64,000 bases of DNA from Bipolaris cookei (GCA_002286855.1 NRSV01000001.1:782276-846275), one strand, 5' to 3'; numbered from the stretch's first letter, positions 51,273 to 62,260 are shown. Program-made: numbers and translations. Notes: generated from the sequence alone by a model not told the origin.

Positions 51273-52361
51273 CTTTTTTTTTCAATGTTTTTCGTTTTTT
51301 GTTTTTTGCTTAGATTTGGGTTGCCTTTTACACGTAGATTCGTCGTTAGACGATGTTGGTATGTCAAGATTCAAAGCGAAAGTGAGGTGATTATATGTAA
51401 ATATAGCAGCTGAGAACTGTTTCAGCTGGGGTCCACAAAAACCGTTTGCTCTCAGAGGAGAAAGAACAAGTGAATCCGAACGTTCAAAGTGAAAGTGATG
51501 CAAGAGATCGGGAAAAGGGGGAGGGAACACCATATACGGGAAAGCGAAAAGCGGGTTCAAGCCACTGCTTTAAGTAAAATTGGTTTTTGGGCATACAATT
51601 CTGTGCATAGATTTCAACTCGGCCCCCTGCTGCGCGCGCGCTCGCGCGCCAAACAGTACAGCCCTGTGTTCCGTTCTTCTACTCGAGACGCCCGGAATAG
51701 GGCGTGCGTACGTGGGGGGAAGTGCGAGACAGGACTCAGCCACGCCCTAAAGACACCAAGCGTATAGCAGTTATATATGGCAACAATGCTGTGCAGTGCT
51801 GTTTTTGTCAGCCGCGTCCTCGTAATTTGTCATGTTTTTTTTTGGGGGGGGGGGGAGGGTTAGTCGGCATCTCCACAAAAAACCAACGGAAGGAAGGGGA
51901 ATTGCGGGAAAAAAGAAAAGGGAAGCATGGGGAACAGACATGGCAGAACGAGGCTAGATGGGTTGTGCTCAGACGTTGACTGTTGCATGCAATCGATTAG
52001 TAGTAAGTATGACCCACAGATAAACAACCCTCCCTTTGAACGACACACGTTCGGTGCGACAAATACACATTGTTAGAGCAGGCAGCCCTGACCGACATCG
52101 ACGATCACATTACGTTTGATGTTCTTCGGAGGATTTTTATTTTACAGAAATGTGTTTTTCAGGAGGTGGTGTGGATAATTATATTATTTCTTGTGGCGGT
52201 TCTGTTTCTGGATCTTGGACTGCATTAGCGTCGGCTCTATACGCGATAAGCCTTTGTGAGAGATGGGCTGTGTCTTCTAGGCCACCCAATACATTTCCCG
52301 TGACATTATCCTTATGAAGCAGACCCGAGTTATCGCGCAGGTGCCCTTTTTTTGTCATTAC
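51273..52361. other. Intergenic stretch with homopolymers
   Basis: About 1.1 kb between the GPI gene 5' end and the FTR1 3' end. T-rich runs lie at 51,272-51,310, a GCGCGCGCTCGCGCGC alternating tract at about 51,634-51,649 and a T10G12 run at 51,836-51,858. No coding signal supported. Confidence 0.45.
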
Positions 52362-53672
52362 TCAAATCTCGCGTACAGCGGTGTTGACTCCGGCGCGCTC
52401 GTTGCCTGCCTTGTCCGTGGCAATTTCACGTTCTTCGCAGGATGTCTCGCTTGCGATCTCAGCCGTGTGGGAGAGGTTGGCTTTGCGCTCTTTCCAGCCC
52501 AGGAAGAGGAAGCCGATGATGACAGCGATCCAGTATACGTTGTAGGAAATGACAGAGCCGTAGGTCGCGCTGTTCTGCCAGCCGAGTAGGGAGTTGAAGA
52601 TTCCCCAACTGTGAAGCGACGTCGTTAGCAGGGATCTTGTAGTATACGAAATGACATATGCTTACCCGCCGCTACCGTTTTCTAGCGGAGAACAACACTT
52701 TTGCGCAATAGTCAGCCTAACAATCCGAGGATAGACCAGGCCAAAACTTACATTGACATGCCAAACGCTTTTCCTGATGTCATAGCTGCCAGGGCCTGCA
52801 CCGGCTTCAGCAGCACCCTCTCCAGCGAGCTTGACCCATGCATCTTGCTCAAGATTCCAGACACCCTTGGAGAAGAGACCTGCAGCTACGAGGTAGAGAA
52901 AGCATGTGGACACCACAAGGAAGATCTGCAACGAAGTCTTGTTGCCGCCTTTGTAGATCAGATAGCCGACCAGAGCGCCTGCACCCAGGCCACAAATGAC
53001 AGCGAGAGGAAAACTTGTCGCTGGAGCGCTGAGACTAACACCTGCAATGAATCTGGATACTGGTTTAGCCAGAGAAGACTTCATGAAAGTTGGGTTGCAT
53101 CGACTTACAGCACTGCTTCAATGCCCTCGCGAAGCACCGTTACAAACGGCAAGATGAACATGGCATACTTCTCCGTCCAGCGCTTCAGTTTACCTTTGAC
53201 GGGTAAATTGAGATCTTTCTGCTCCAACACCTTGGAAATCTTGGCTCTCCATTTATCCTGTAGCTTGCTAATGCGAAGCAAAGCTGCGCCCATGAGCGTG
53301 ATAATGACGCTGGCCACAATTCCAAAAACGCCCTCCCAAATGTTCTCAGCAGACTCAAAGGTATTCTTGCCCGCCGTGTAAAAGGTTCCTATCACGCCAG
53401 CGCAGATGATCAGGCAGATGAATACGCCTGCTGCCACGCCGTACCAGACCTGGCGCACGAGCCGCTTATAGACAGCGGCATCCTGCGAGGGACCCAGAGT
53501 TTGCTTGAGGAAGGCGAGGAGCACAGAAACAATAATGCTGGTTTCTAGACATTCTCGGAAGCAAATGAAGAAGACTAGTATTACGAAGTTAGTACGAAAG
53601 GCGCTAGGCGCACATAGAGGGGCAATCGTTGTAGTCTGCTCACACACCTGGTACTGCGAAGACGTTAGGCAT
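52362..53672 (-). CDS. ftr1: High-affinity iron permease FTR1
   Basis: Plasma-membrane Fe3+ permease working with the FET3 ferroxidase. Five exons in transcription order: 53672-53648, 53574-53109, 53052-52752, 52697-52666, 52608-52362; introns 73, 56, 54 and 57 bp; 356 aa. Exon 4 is only 32 bp. The start MPNVFAVPVFFICFRECLET is the family N-terminus. The two iron-motif helices are Arg15-Glu16-Cys-Leu-Glu19 (family usually REGLE) and REGIE at 157-161. Seven hydrophobic segments are present. Exon 3 to 5 reads SVWHVN-CCSPLENGSGG-WGIFNSLLGWQNSATYG, a highly conserved FTR1 region. Divergent from fet3 across a promoter with four SreA-type sites. Confidence 0.95.
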
Positions 53673-54661
53673 CTTGATAGCTGTCAAGCTCGCTCAACTG
53701 GCGTTTGATCTAGGAATCAGATAAAAGGCGAGGAGTTTAAGAAGACAGGATCTAATCAGATGAGGGGTGGGCGGCGCCTGCTCTCAGCTTCCTCGTGCAT
53801 GTGCATCCTGTCTCTGTATCATGACGCTAGCGTAAAGCCGAGTTTCGGAATACCTATGCCCAATGACTCTAGCCCTCAATTAACTTTGCGAGCTGAGGCG
53901 GGAGGATGGACCGATGACATGTTGTGAAAGTTTTTTTTGTTGGTGTCACTTTTCTCAAGAGCTTTCGGTACGTACTGGTGGTGCTATTCAACCATCGTTT
54001 TCACATTGTCTAGGTAGTAGTACCACAACCATACCACACAAAAGCAACCCCTACGAAACCTCTACACGCTTCAAAAATCACCACAACAATGATCTGCGAG
54101 ACTCTCACGCCCAGCCACGCCAAATCAATTTAAGGCTTCAACAGCGCAAGCTAAGGCAGGCTTGTTGGTTCTTCGGCGCCTCTTGACCACATGGCCGGGT
54201 CGATGGTGGTCCAAATTATCAGATGGTCCGATAACAAGCGCATCGGTAGCACCCCGCGGCGAATCACGAGACGGGATGCTGACGCAGGCCTGCCATGATT
54301 GGATATACGGCCCATACATACACCAGGCTTAACCAGAAGAGCATACATGCCCCGCTCTGTGTTGTTTGACCAGTGTCTTTTCACGCTGCAAACTTCCGGC
54401 AGATGATCTGATAACTCGACGCCGCAACCATTGTGGCTTTAGCTAGTCGCCCGCAGCTGATGGCAAGGCATAATCTGATTTTCAAGTATCGGACCAGTCT
54501 GGTGCCATTTATCTGATGATTCCATGCTCACAATCAGACCTAGTCTTGTCTGATTATCCGCACACTGAGCTGAGTACGTTGTGGTGTACTCCCACTTGCT
54601 GGACCATCCAGTACAGCTTTGTAGCTGACTAGACGTTTCAATTCTCACCTCGCCGCCCAAC
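53673..54661. promoter_or_regulatory. Divergent ftr1-fet3 promoter with four ATCWGATAA sites
   Basis: The 989-bp shared promoter holds four exact matches to ATCWGATAA, the motif bound by fungal iron-responsive GATA repressors (SreA/Urbs1/SRE): 53,716-53,724 (plus), 54,216-54,224 (minus), 54,406-54,414 (plus) and 54,509-54,517 (minus). Chance alone predicts far fewer. A partial ATCAGAT lies near 53,757. The inferred logic is repression of both genes when iron is sufficient. Confidence 0.8.
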
Positions 54662-56673
54662 ATGGTGATTTCTTTGTTAAATTTTCTCGTTTCACTGCTA
54701 CTTCTGGGTTCGGCTGCTCAGGCTGCGACTGTTACGTACGACTTCGATGTAGCATGGACATATGCGAATCCAGATGGACAGTATAGACGCCCAACCATTG
54801 GAATTAACGGACAATGGCCCATCCCAGCTATTGTAGCAACAAAAGGCGACCAGGTCATTGTCAATGTCAAGAACTCGCTGGGTAACGAGTCGACGAGTTT
54901 GCATTTTCATGGCTTGTTTATGAATGGCACGACGCATATGGATGGTGTGGTTGGAGGTACCCAGTGCGGGATCCCTCCAGGTAGCTCTTTTACGTACAAT
55001 TTCACAGTGAGTATTGAGTTTTCCAAGGAGAATAGCTGGAGCTGATATTTATAGGTTAATCAACCAGGAACATATTGGTACCATAGCCATGAACGTGGTC
55101 AGTATCCTGACGGTCTCCGCGGACCGCTCATCGTGCATGATCCAGAGAATCCACACAAGGACCTTTATGACGAGGAAGTTGTAGTGACACTATCCGACTG
55201 GTGAGCAAAGCCGTTGAAATGGAATTCGTGAAAGGAAAGTGGCTGACCAAGGCACGATAATACTTACAGGTACCACGACTCTATGCACAACCTTCTCGCA
55301 AGCTTCATCAACATTGCCAATCCCTCGGGCGCAGAACCCGTGCCTCAAGCAGCCTTGCTCAATGACACCCAGAATCTTACTGTCAGCATTGAGCCCGGCA
55401 AAACATATCTCTTCCGCATGGTCAACATGGGGGCTTTTGCCGCCCAATACGTCTGGTTCGAGGAGCACACGATGCGCGTTGTCGAAGTCGATGGCGTGTA
55501 CACTGAGCCTATGGATGCAAATATGATTTACCTGACTGCTGCTCAGCGCTACAGTGTGCTCGTCACTGCCAAGAACGATACAAAGTCCAACTTTGCCTTT
55601 GTCGGCAGCATGGACGAGGACTTGTTCGATACGGTGCCCAAAGGGCTGAATCCCAATGTCACGGGGTGGCTTATATACGACGATAAGAAGGAACTGCCAG
55701 TTGCGAAGAGCGTAGATGCTTTTGAGCCATTTGATGATTTTAAACTCGTGCCGTGGGATAAAGAAGGAGTATTCGATCAAGTCCATCAGTCCATCACGCT
55801 CGATGTGAAGATGGATAATTTGAACGATGGAGCGAATTAGTAAGTTCTCTTTCCCCTCGTATTCTCGATATCAGGTAACTAAATACAACACTCCAGCGCC
55901 TTCTTCAACGACGTAACCTACGTCAGCCCCAAAGTTCCCACCCTCTACACCGTCCTCTCCACAGGCCCCAACGCCACAGACTCCATAATTTACGGTAGCA
56001 ACACCAACGCCTTCATCCTCGCCCAAAACCAAGTTGTAGAAATCATCTTAAACAATATGGATCCGGGAAAGTACGTCCTCTCCCCCTCCCCCAACTTCCC
56101 CAATCTTTTCCCCCTTTCCTAAAACAAAGATATCTAACAACCCAAAAAAGACACCCCTTCCACCTTCATGGCCACACCTTCCAAGTCCTCCTCCGCAGCG
56201 ACGCAGACGCAGGCTCCTACAACACCTCCTCCTCCCTTTCTCCCTCCTCACAAAACCCCACCCCCATGCGCCGCGACACCATCCTCGTCCGCCCAAACGG
56301 CCACCTTATCCTGCGCTTCCGTTCCGACAACCCCGGCGTCTGGCTCTTCCACTGCCACATCGAATGGCACGTCGCCTCCGGTCTCACCGCCACCATCATC
56401 GAGGCCCCCTTATCCGTCCAACGCCAACTTGCGGATAAGATACCACAAGATCACTGGGATGTGTGTCGAAATGCGGGTGTACCGACGCAGGGGAATGCGG
56501 CGGGGAATACCCGGGATCTGGAGGATTTGAGCGGGGAGAATAGGAGTCCGGGGAGGTTGCCCGATGGGTTTGAGGGGAGGGGGATTGCGGCGTTGGTGAT
56601 GAGTGTGGTGAGTGCGTTTTTGGGGATTGGAGTTATTGGGTGGTATGGAATGAAGCCTGTTGGGGGGAGGTGA
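54662..56673 (+). CDS. fet3: Multicopper ferroxidase FET3
   Basis: Cell-surface ferroxidase that oxidises Fe2+ for FTR1. Five exons, 54662-55006, 55055-55200, 55270-55839, 55897-56070 and 56151-56673; introns 48, 69, 57 and 80 bp; 585 aa. Signal peptide at 1-21 (LNFLVSLLLLGSAAQA). Copper ligands: HFHG (His81, His83), WYHSHERGQYPDGLRG in exon 2, HPFHLHGHTF at the exon 4/5 junction, and HCHIEWH near residue 485. A single C-terminal membrane helix (IAALVMSVVSAFLGIGVIGWY) anchors it, as in yeast Fet3, with a short cytosolic tail. Many N-glycosylation sites. Pairing with ftr1 supports ferroxidase rather than laccase function. Confidence 0.93.
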
Positions 56674-56879
56674 AGGGTAGGGAGGGTTTTTTGGGGGGAA
56701 GGGGGGAGGGAGGGAGGGGTGTTTGTGTACGTATAGTAAGGAAAAGGTGGGAAAATGAAGAGTTATCAGGTGGGAGCGAATGATTTGAAAGGGATGTATT
56801 GAATCCTTCTTTTACGTTGGTTTTGAAAGTAGATTTTTATATTCTCGAATATGCTCTGTAACTGATTCGTACAACAACA

Positions 56880-57920
56880 TCACTCCTCATCCCAGTAATA
56901 ACTCCACATATCTGCCCCATGCAGTGCATCAGCATATCTCCTTCCCGCCGTCGTGCCTGCGGCCCCCGCACAAACAATCAGTGGCAGGAAGTGCTCAGCC
57001 CCGCCATTAGGATGCATAGTATACGCATGCGGCCACTTCCGCCATTGAAGAAACTTCTCCTCGCGCTTCGCGTCGTCATCCGTCATAGCCGCATCCGTGA
57101 CATGTTTACTCCACTCTGCGTTGTGCGCCTGGAGCGATGGATTGGCAAGCTGGCCGAACAAGCGCAAGTTGTGGAACGTAGCGAAGCCTGAACCGATAAT
57201 AGCAATGTTTTGGCTGCGGAGAGTGGACAAGGCGCGGCCGATGGCGTAGGATTGTGCGGGCGACTCGGATGAGAGGACTGAGAGTTGGACTATGGGGGTT
57301 GAGGCAGAGGGATCGATGAGTTTCATTGGGACAAAGACGCCGTGGTCCCATGCTGTGGTTCGTGATCAGTCGATGCAACTCACGTACAAAAGACGGACGA
57401 GTGAGAACAACTTACGTCGCTTGGTATCCTTTTCGCATTCAATACCCGCTTCATTGAGCGCTTTGGCGACTTGATCTGCCACCTCTGGACTGCCAAGCGC
57501 ATCGTGTTTGATCTGGTAGGATTCAGGTGGGAATCCGTAGTAGTCGTACAACAAGTCGTGTTTGGAGCCGCTGGAGATGGTGACCTTTGTTGTGGACCAA
57601 TGGGCCGTGACTAGTACGATTGCTTTAGGTGCGTCTGGTGTGCCCAGCTTGAGAATTTTGGGCACCCGCGTCTTGAGCGAGTTTGTAATGGCTGCATGCG
57701 ATGGGTCACCGAGAAGCGGCATGGGGCCTCCGCCGTGGGAGACGGAGATCACAGGTGCAAGACGCGTCATGTTGCCGGCGTAGGATGATAGGGGATGTTG
57801 CTGTATGCCTTGGAGAGGATTGAACGTCGCGTTGCTAGAAGAGGAGGACTGTTGCGCAGAGGTGTGTTGTATGCCAAGTAGGGTTGTGACTAAAGAAGAT
57901 GCGCGACGGAATGGTTTCAT
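56880..57920 (-). CDS. LigB/DODA-type extradiol dioxygenase family protein
   Basis: Two exons, 57920-57416 and 57352-56880, 63-bp intron (GTAAGT donor, CACAG acceptor, phase 1), 325 aa. Family motifs: SVSHGGGPMPLLGD (first His), VLVTAHWST (His), PWDHGVFVPMKL at the exon junction, and MHPNGGAEHFLPLIV near the C-terminus. These histidines bind zinc or iron in class III extradiol-type enzymes, including DOPA 4,5-dioxygenase. An N-terminal stretch of about 50 residues (MKPFRRASSLVTTLLGIQHT...) precedes the domain and may be a signal or targeting peptide, unusual for this mostly cytosolic family. Substrate not predictable. Tail-to-tail with fet3 (206 bp). Confidence 0.88.
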
Positions 57921-58256
57921 GTCAGCTGCAATAAGGGTGGTGGGAGCAGTTGAAGCTGATATATATGCAGGTCCGGACGGACTGGAATCATTGCGGCTTC
58001 GGCATTTATCACGCAGCGATTGAAGCGACTTGACGGCTCAGATGGTGTTGTTTGTAACATAATTTGTGAGTGCGGAATTCCGCCGCTCTTGCTCGATGGC
58101 GCGATGTCACGTGTCGGGGTCACGTCAAGTATGTACATAGCATGGGGGACCCAAAGCAGTCACAGCATGGCACCATCGTGGGAGGTCTATGTTATCATCA
58201 AGGTCTGTATTCGAATGCGCTAAGGAAAGAAATGGAAAATGCTACCAAGAACAGTA
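57921..58256. other. Promoter of the LigB-type gene
   Basis: About 340 bp, AT/GC balanced, between the dioxygenase start and the first LINE fragment. TATATATGCAG near 57,959-57,969 is the likely TATA region on the minus strand. Confidence 0.4.
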
Positions 58257-58399
58257 TTATTATTCCATTATAGTCTATGCAGCTCGTGGCTATGTAAAAC
58301 TTTGGCCAAAGGCCGTTCTATGGGTACTTATTTACAAATTGGGGAGTTTGTGGTTTATATCATAGCTTTGGTACTTCGGCCTCCATCTAGTCAAGCTAC
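58257..58399 (-). mobile_element. 5'-truncated LINE fragment (143 bp)
   Basis: Contains only the LINE 3' UTR: a short (TTA)n tail, then CCATTATAGTC... GTGGCTATGTAAAACTTTGG, homologous to the 58,733 copy but diverged. Flanked by ACCA(A/G)GAACAGTA at 58,244-58,256 and 58,400-58,412, a 13-bp target duplication with one transition. The greater divergence suggests an older insertion. Confidence 0.8.
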
Positions 58400-58424
58400 A
58401 CCAGGAACAGTAGATTATGCGACT

Positions 58425-58719
58425 CTACGACTTTCTCAGTAAAGAAGACGCCAAACGCGCCACACCCTTTTGCGCTCGCTTCATCGGCACCACAATGTCG
58501 ATACTGGCAATATGCGTCTTTGCTCCTTTATGCTGCTGAACAGGCGCCGATGTGTCATGGCTGGATTTTGCCTTTGGACTTGCAATAGGGGAAGAGGTGG
58601 ATCGAGTGCCAAAAACGTCAGCGACGCCATTCCCAGTGCCGTCTTGCTACATTTCTGCACTTGCAGAAAGAGCCCGTTTCACTTCTCTATCTGCCTTATT
58701 CAAAGTAACACTAGGTAAT
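58425..58719 (-). pseudogene. Possible downstream part of the interrupted gene
   Basis: On the minus strand, one frame stays open apart from a single TAG and reads like coding sequence (VTLNKADREVKRALSASAEM, then AKTHIASIDIVVPMKRAQKG) to a stop at 58,425. It lies just beyond the LINE that breaks the bZIP-like pseudogene and may be its last exon or a separate remnant. Confidence 0.3.
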
Positions 58720-58732
58720 GGTCTTGTGTGTT

Positions 58733-59484
58733 TTTATTATTAATTCCATTTATAGTCCTGTATCAGCCGTTGGCTATGTAAGACTTTGGCCAAAGACCGT
58801 TCTATCTAGTTCTTATTTGCAATTTGGAGGTTTCTGCTATAGAGTGTAGCTAGGGTGCTTCGGCCTTTATCTAGCTCAGCTATTACTAGCCTTCTAGATG
58901 CCTGGTGCTAAAGAGCAGTTTGGTGACAGGGAGAGATGTAGGGCGGCTAAGCTGCCTTCCAGCGAGCTCTCTAGAGGGAAAGGAAATAGTACTAATAAAC
59001 GCAAATAAAAGCAAACGTGTTTTTCTTCTTTTTCTTTCTTTCTTGCTGTTTTCTTTCTTGTTTTTATTCTTTTCTAGTCTTCCTGGCCTAGGTACCACTT
59101 TCTTGTTCCTATCTTCGTACTAGTAATAAAAGCTAAGGTAGCTTCTATACCACACGAAGTATGGAGTAGGAGTGGGAGTTTAAGTACTTTTTGGCCTAGA
59201 GTCTTTTTAAGCTGGTTTCTTTCTGCGCTATAGAAGCCGCAGTATAGAAGTAGATGCTCTGCTGTTTGTGGTCTCCCACATTGGCAGAGGTCTGTTTCTC
59301 TTCTATTCACTCTCTTTAGGTAGGAGTTAAAGTATCCGTGTCCTATCTTAAGGGAGTAGAAAGAGCTTGAAATCTCTCTTTTCGTGCCTCTTGGGATTGC
59401 TAGTTGGTTTTGGAGCTTTAGATCGAAGATAGCTCCGTAGCTGGTCTTCTTTTCTCTTGCTTTTTCCCTATACTTTCTCCACTC
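58733..59484 (-). mobile_element. 5'-truncated LINE (Tad1-like), 752 bp, with intact ORF end
   Basis: Flanked by a perfect 13-bp target-site duplication, GGTCTTGTGTGTT, at 58,720-58,732 and 59,485-59,497. The 3' end (left) has a short TTATTATTAA tail. The 3' UTR spans to 59,073 and the reverse-transcriptase ORF C-terminus runs from the 5' break to a stop at 59,074. It reads FDLKLQNQLAIPRGTKREIS, KIGHGYFNSYLKRVNRRETD and CQCGRPQTAEHLLLYC. No internal stop is present, so this copy is young and not visibly RIP-mutated. The first ~1 kb or more of a full LINE ORF is missing, so it cannot move by itself. Confidence 0.92.
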
Positions 59485-60423
59485 GGTCTTGTGTGTTGAT
59501 ATAGCTATTGCTACTACTTTTCTCTTTCTGCTTAGGCATGTTTCGAAACTCGGAGTCCAGCCATGCCGTCATGCAATGGCTTTGTAGTACTAGCATTGTA
59601 CATATGTCTTCGCGCAGGTCTTGCCGATTTTTAGAGTATGGGTATATCTGGAGGAGATCTGTGTGGAGCGATGTGTGTTCGATTAGACGGTGGATGTTGA
59701 GATTTGACTGGACGCCTTGCGGGACCATGGGCTCACGTCCCGTGTAGGAGCTCAATTGAGGATTTGGGAGTAGACTGACGCTCGGATTCTGTGTTGGGAT
59801 GTTCTTATGTGGTTCAAAATACACAACAGGCAATTCGGGCTCTCTGCTTTTGGTCTCGTAAGGGTGGGTGATGGAGAGTCTCTGCTTGTGGGTTGTTGTT
59901 CTAGGTTGTTGTTCTAGGTTGTTATTCTAGGAAGATCTTGCACATGTTCGACGACTTTTCTACGGAGAATTTCTTCGCTATGGAGAGGAACTATGAGGTT
60001 CGGGATCATTGGAGGTGGAAACTGATAGTACGAAGCGTAGGATACTAGAAAGCTCGTTCGGATCTGTTGATATGCGAATGTCTGCATTGGAAGAGAATGT
60101 TGCGTCGGGAAAGGAACGCCAAATAGGCCATGTCCCGGAAACGAATTAGAATTGAAGTGTGGCACAGTAGTCGTCCTTGAATTCATCCTTCGGTAGATTT
60201 CGTGACTTTGGTGGTTGTTTGGGATGCTTTTGTTAGAAGGCACACTCGTCAATCCTAGCCTCCGAGCGCCTTAGCTATATAAATTCCTATGCCTGTTCTT
60301 TATGATTCTGTGGGGCTCTGATGATTGTTTATCTCGATTCTTTCGTTTCAGTTCACGTTTTGTTGGACGGGGAGGTGACCAGCCCTCGTTGACAACAATC
60401 GGGTCGTGGCAGCTACCACTCAT
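59485..60423 (-). pseudogene. bZIP-like/DUF3425 transcription-factor pseudogene
   Basis: From an ATG at 60423 the product opens MSGSCHDPIVVNEGW, then a basic stretch (PTKRELKRKNRDKQ) like the bZIP-type region before DUF3425. A TAA at 60271-60273 stands where the frame otherwise continues (RRLGLTSVPSNK). The frame runs on through FPPPMIPNLIVPLHSEEILR to 59,930. A 13-bp unit occurs three times at 59,891-59,929, throwing the frame; with one unit only, reading continues through EPMVPQGVQSNLNIHRLIEH and TDLLQIYPYSKNRQDLRED, matching the DUF3425 pattern. It ends at a LINE inserted at 59,484/59,485. Three independent lesions make it non-functional. Family call is from remembered pattern, moderate. 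Confidence 0.7.
59891..59929 (+). repeat. 13-bp tandem repeat, three units
   Basis: GGTTGTTGTTCTA twice exactly, then once with G to A (GGTTGTTATTCTA). Unit length is not a multiple of three, so unit number decides the reading frame of the pseudogene. Confidence 0.95.
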
Positions 60424-60553
60424 GCTGACAAAAGACTTCAGAGCTAGTCTTCGCAGAGCAGAAGAGAGGGTTCGATTAGGAAGATTGGGTGAGAGATTCT
60501 TTGTTTTGGGCGTTTTTTGTGGTCGCAACTATCGACGTGTGATCGGTGATCGG

Positions 60554-61541
60554 CAGTGTGGTCAATAAACCGACCAACTCAAACCTGAAGCTTTGGTGGG
60601 TCGGTTTGAGTTGGTTTGATAAAACGTCGCCCGTCGGTTTGAGTTTGATAAGGTTTGATGGCTTAACTTAAAGAAGTTAACGGGTTGCCTAAAAAGTTAA
60701 CTATTTGGAGTGTCACAAGTCTGTATTACATTAGTATCCGTACATTAAGTCTACTACGATACCAAGCCGTTCTTGAGCCAGTGACGCGATAGAGGTGCTC
60801 TACATGTTCCTGACGAAGCCACAAGTAAAAAGAGATTGGCAGGCAGATTTGGAAGTTCACCGGATGGAGAGATGCGGTGCTCACGGATTAAATGCTTTGC
60901 TGCGTGAGTAGTGCCAGCTGCTGAATATAGAGCCGTTGAGTAATTCGTCTTCAGGTAGCAAAGCTTACAGAGCCAATATCGCGCTCCTTCGTGTTCTAGG
61001 CTAGCGCCGTGTTGGAACATCCATGATTCTTTGGCCTTAGTGTTAACTACTCGCCTGTGGCGAGGCCTTAACTTCGCGCCTTCAAGCCCCATCGAGCCGT
61101 GCCAGATATTCGTCCAGTCAATATCAAACTCGCACCAAACCTCTTTGTCAATCAATACAGACTTAGAGGGTGCTAGGGTTGTCTTGGAAGTGTCATCGAC
61201 GCGAATAACCTGTGAGCAAGATAGAAGAGAAGATATAGCAGGGCTAGTTGCTCTGCTAGAGGTTATATCGAAGCGACAATATTTGGCTAAATAAAAAAAT
61301 GGTTAGAAAAATAAGGCGTACAGAAATAGGCGATGTGATACATAACTATAGCATGGACTAGTGGATAGAATTTAGAGGGTATTTCTAGAAAGTTCGTTTG
61401 TTTACCTATACTAGGAAATGGTCCAAGAGGTCTCCCGTAATAGCTACACCAAATCCGATATGTTAAACCGACTCAAACGCAGTCAAACCGACCGCTCTTA
61501 TCGGTCGGTCGGTCAAACCGTCGATTTGTTGACCACACTGA
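60554..61541 (-). mobile_element. hAT-type DNA transposon, deleted
   Basis: Ends match as inverted repeats (left CAGTGTGGTCAATAAACCGA; right, inverted, CAGTGTGGTCAACAAATCGA). An exact 8-bp target duplication GTGATCGG lies at 60,546-60,553 and 61,542-61,549, both diagnostic of the hAT superfamily. Subterminal regions carry repeated GTCGGTTTGA-like motifs in both orientations (60,600-60,660 and 61,460-61,520), as transposase-binding sites of hAT elements do. At 988 bp it is far too short for a full transposase and keeps only the BED zinc-finger part. Confidence 0.88.
60754..61155 (-). pseudogene. hAT transposase N-terminal fragment with BED zinc finger
   Basis: Open reading on the minus strand ending at 60,754. 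It contains KAKESWMFQHGASLEHEG, then WLCKLCYLKTNYSTALYSAA and HAAKHLIREH, the C-x2-C...H-x4-H pattern of a BED finger that binds the transposon ends. The upstream in-frame sequence extends to about 61,290. The catalytic RNase H-like domain and dimerisation domain are absent. It could act as a DNA-binding competitor if expressed, but nothing shows expression. Confidence 0.75.
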
Positions 61542-62260
61542 GTGATCGGTGAAGCGAGATTGATATCATGATCACTGATATTTCCGGGGAGCACCGTTGA
61601 AGGTGGAATACTGGGTGATTATGGGGTCTCTACTGCGGTTCCTGCCTTTTTTCTACGAGGATCTTGAACATGGATGGTATCGCTAGTCGGTTCAGTGAGT
61701 CTGGGCTTATTAATGCTGGCGATTATACGGTTTGCATTTGCGGTGCTCCGCCAAGTGGAGACCATGTTGTGTCGAAGTCCGTCTAGGCCACACAAACGAT
61801 ATGAGATGAAACCAAGACCTTATTTCTCAATCTGTTTCTGGAATTATTGTAGTAAGCACCGCACCTGGCTGGGTTGGATACAATCCTTTCGCGTGCTATG
61901 CTCTAATGTTTCTTTGCCGGTGAGCAGACGTAACTCTCAGACAAGACGGTAGAGAGCATGAAGAAGAGAAGAATGGGCATGACTCGTAAACAGAGATATG
62001 GTGTTGCCTATGTGTGTATAGAAGGCGCGGGGTGTATGGGAAAGGACATTCGTTGTAAGAGGAAGGCGCAACTCATATATGAACAGCAATCTTGGAGACA
62101 AACATATAGCGGATATTTCAGCTCAGAGACATGTGGAAGGTAAAAAAGCCTCCTTGAGTAAAATTAGCGCCTGCAAAAAGAAACAGAAGTATAGAGAAGA
62201 AAGCATACCACAATGCTTCCATTCTCACCTCCTTGGCATGCTCCGAAATAACCTCTCCAC
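61542..62260. other. Intergenic, no gene seen
   Basis: About 720 bp between the hAT element and the 3' end of the APH-family gene. A hydrophobic open stretch near 61,674-61,760 (plus) has no continuing frame of note. Confidence 0.4.
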
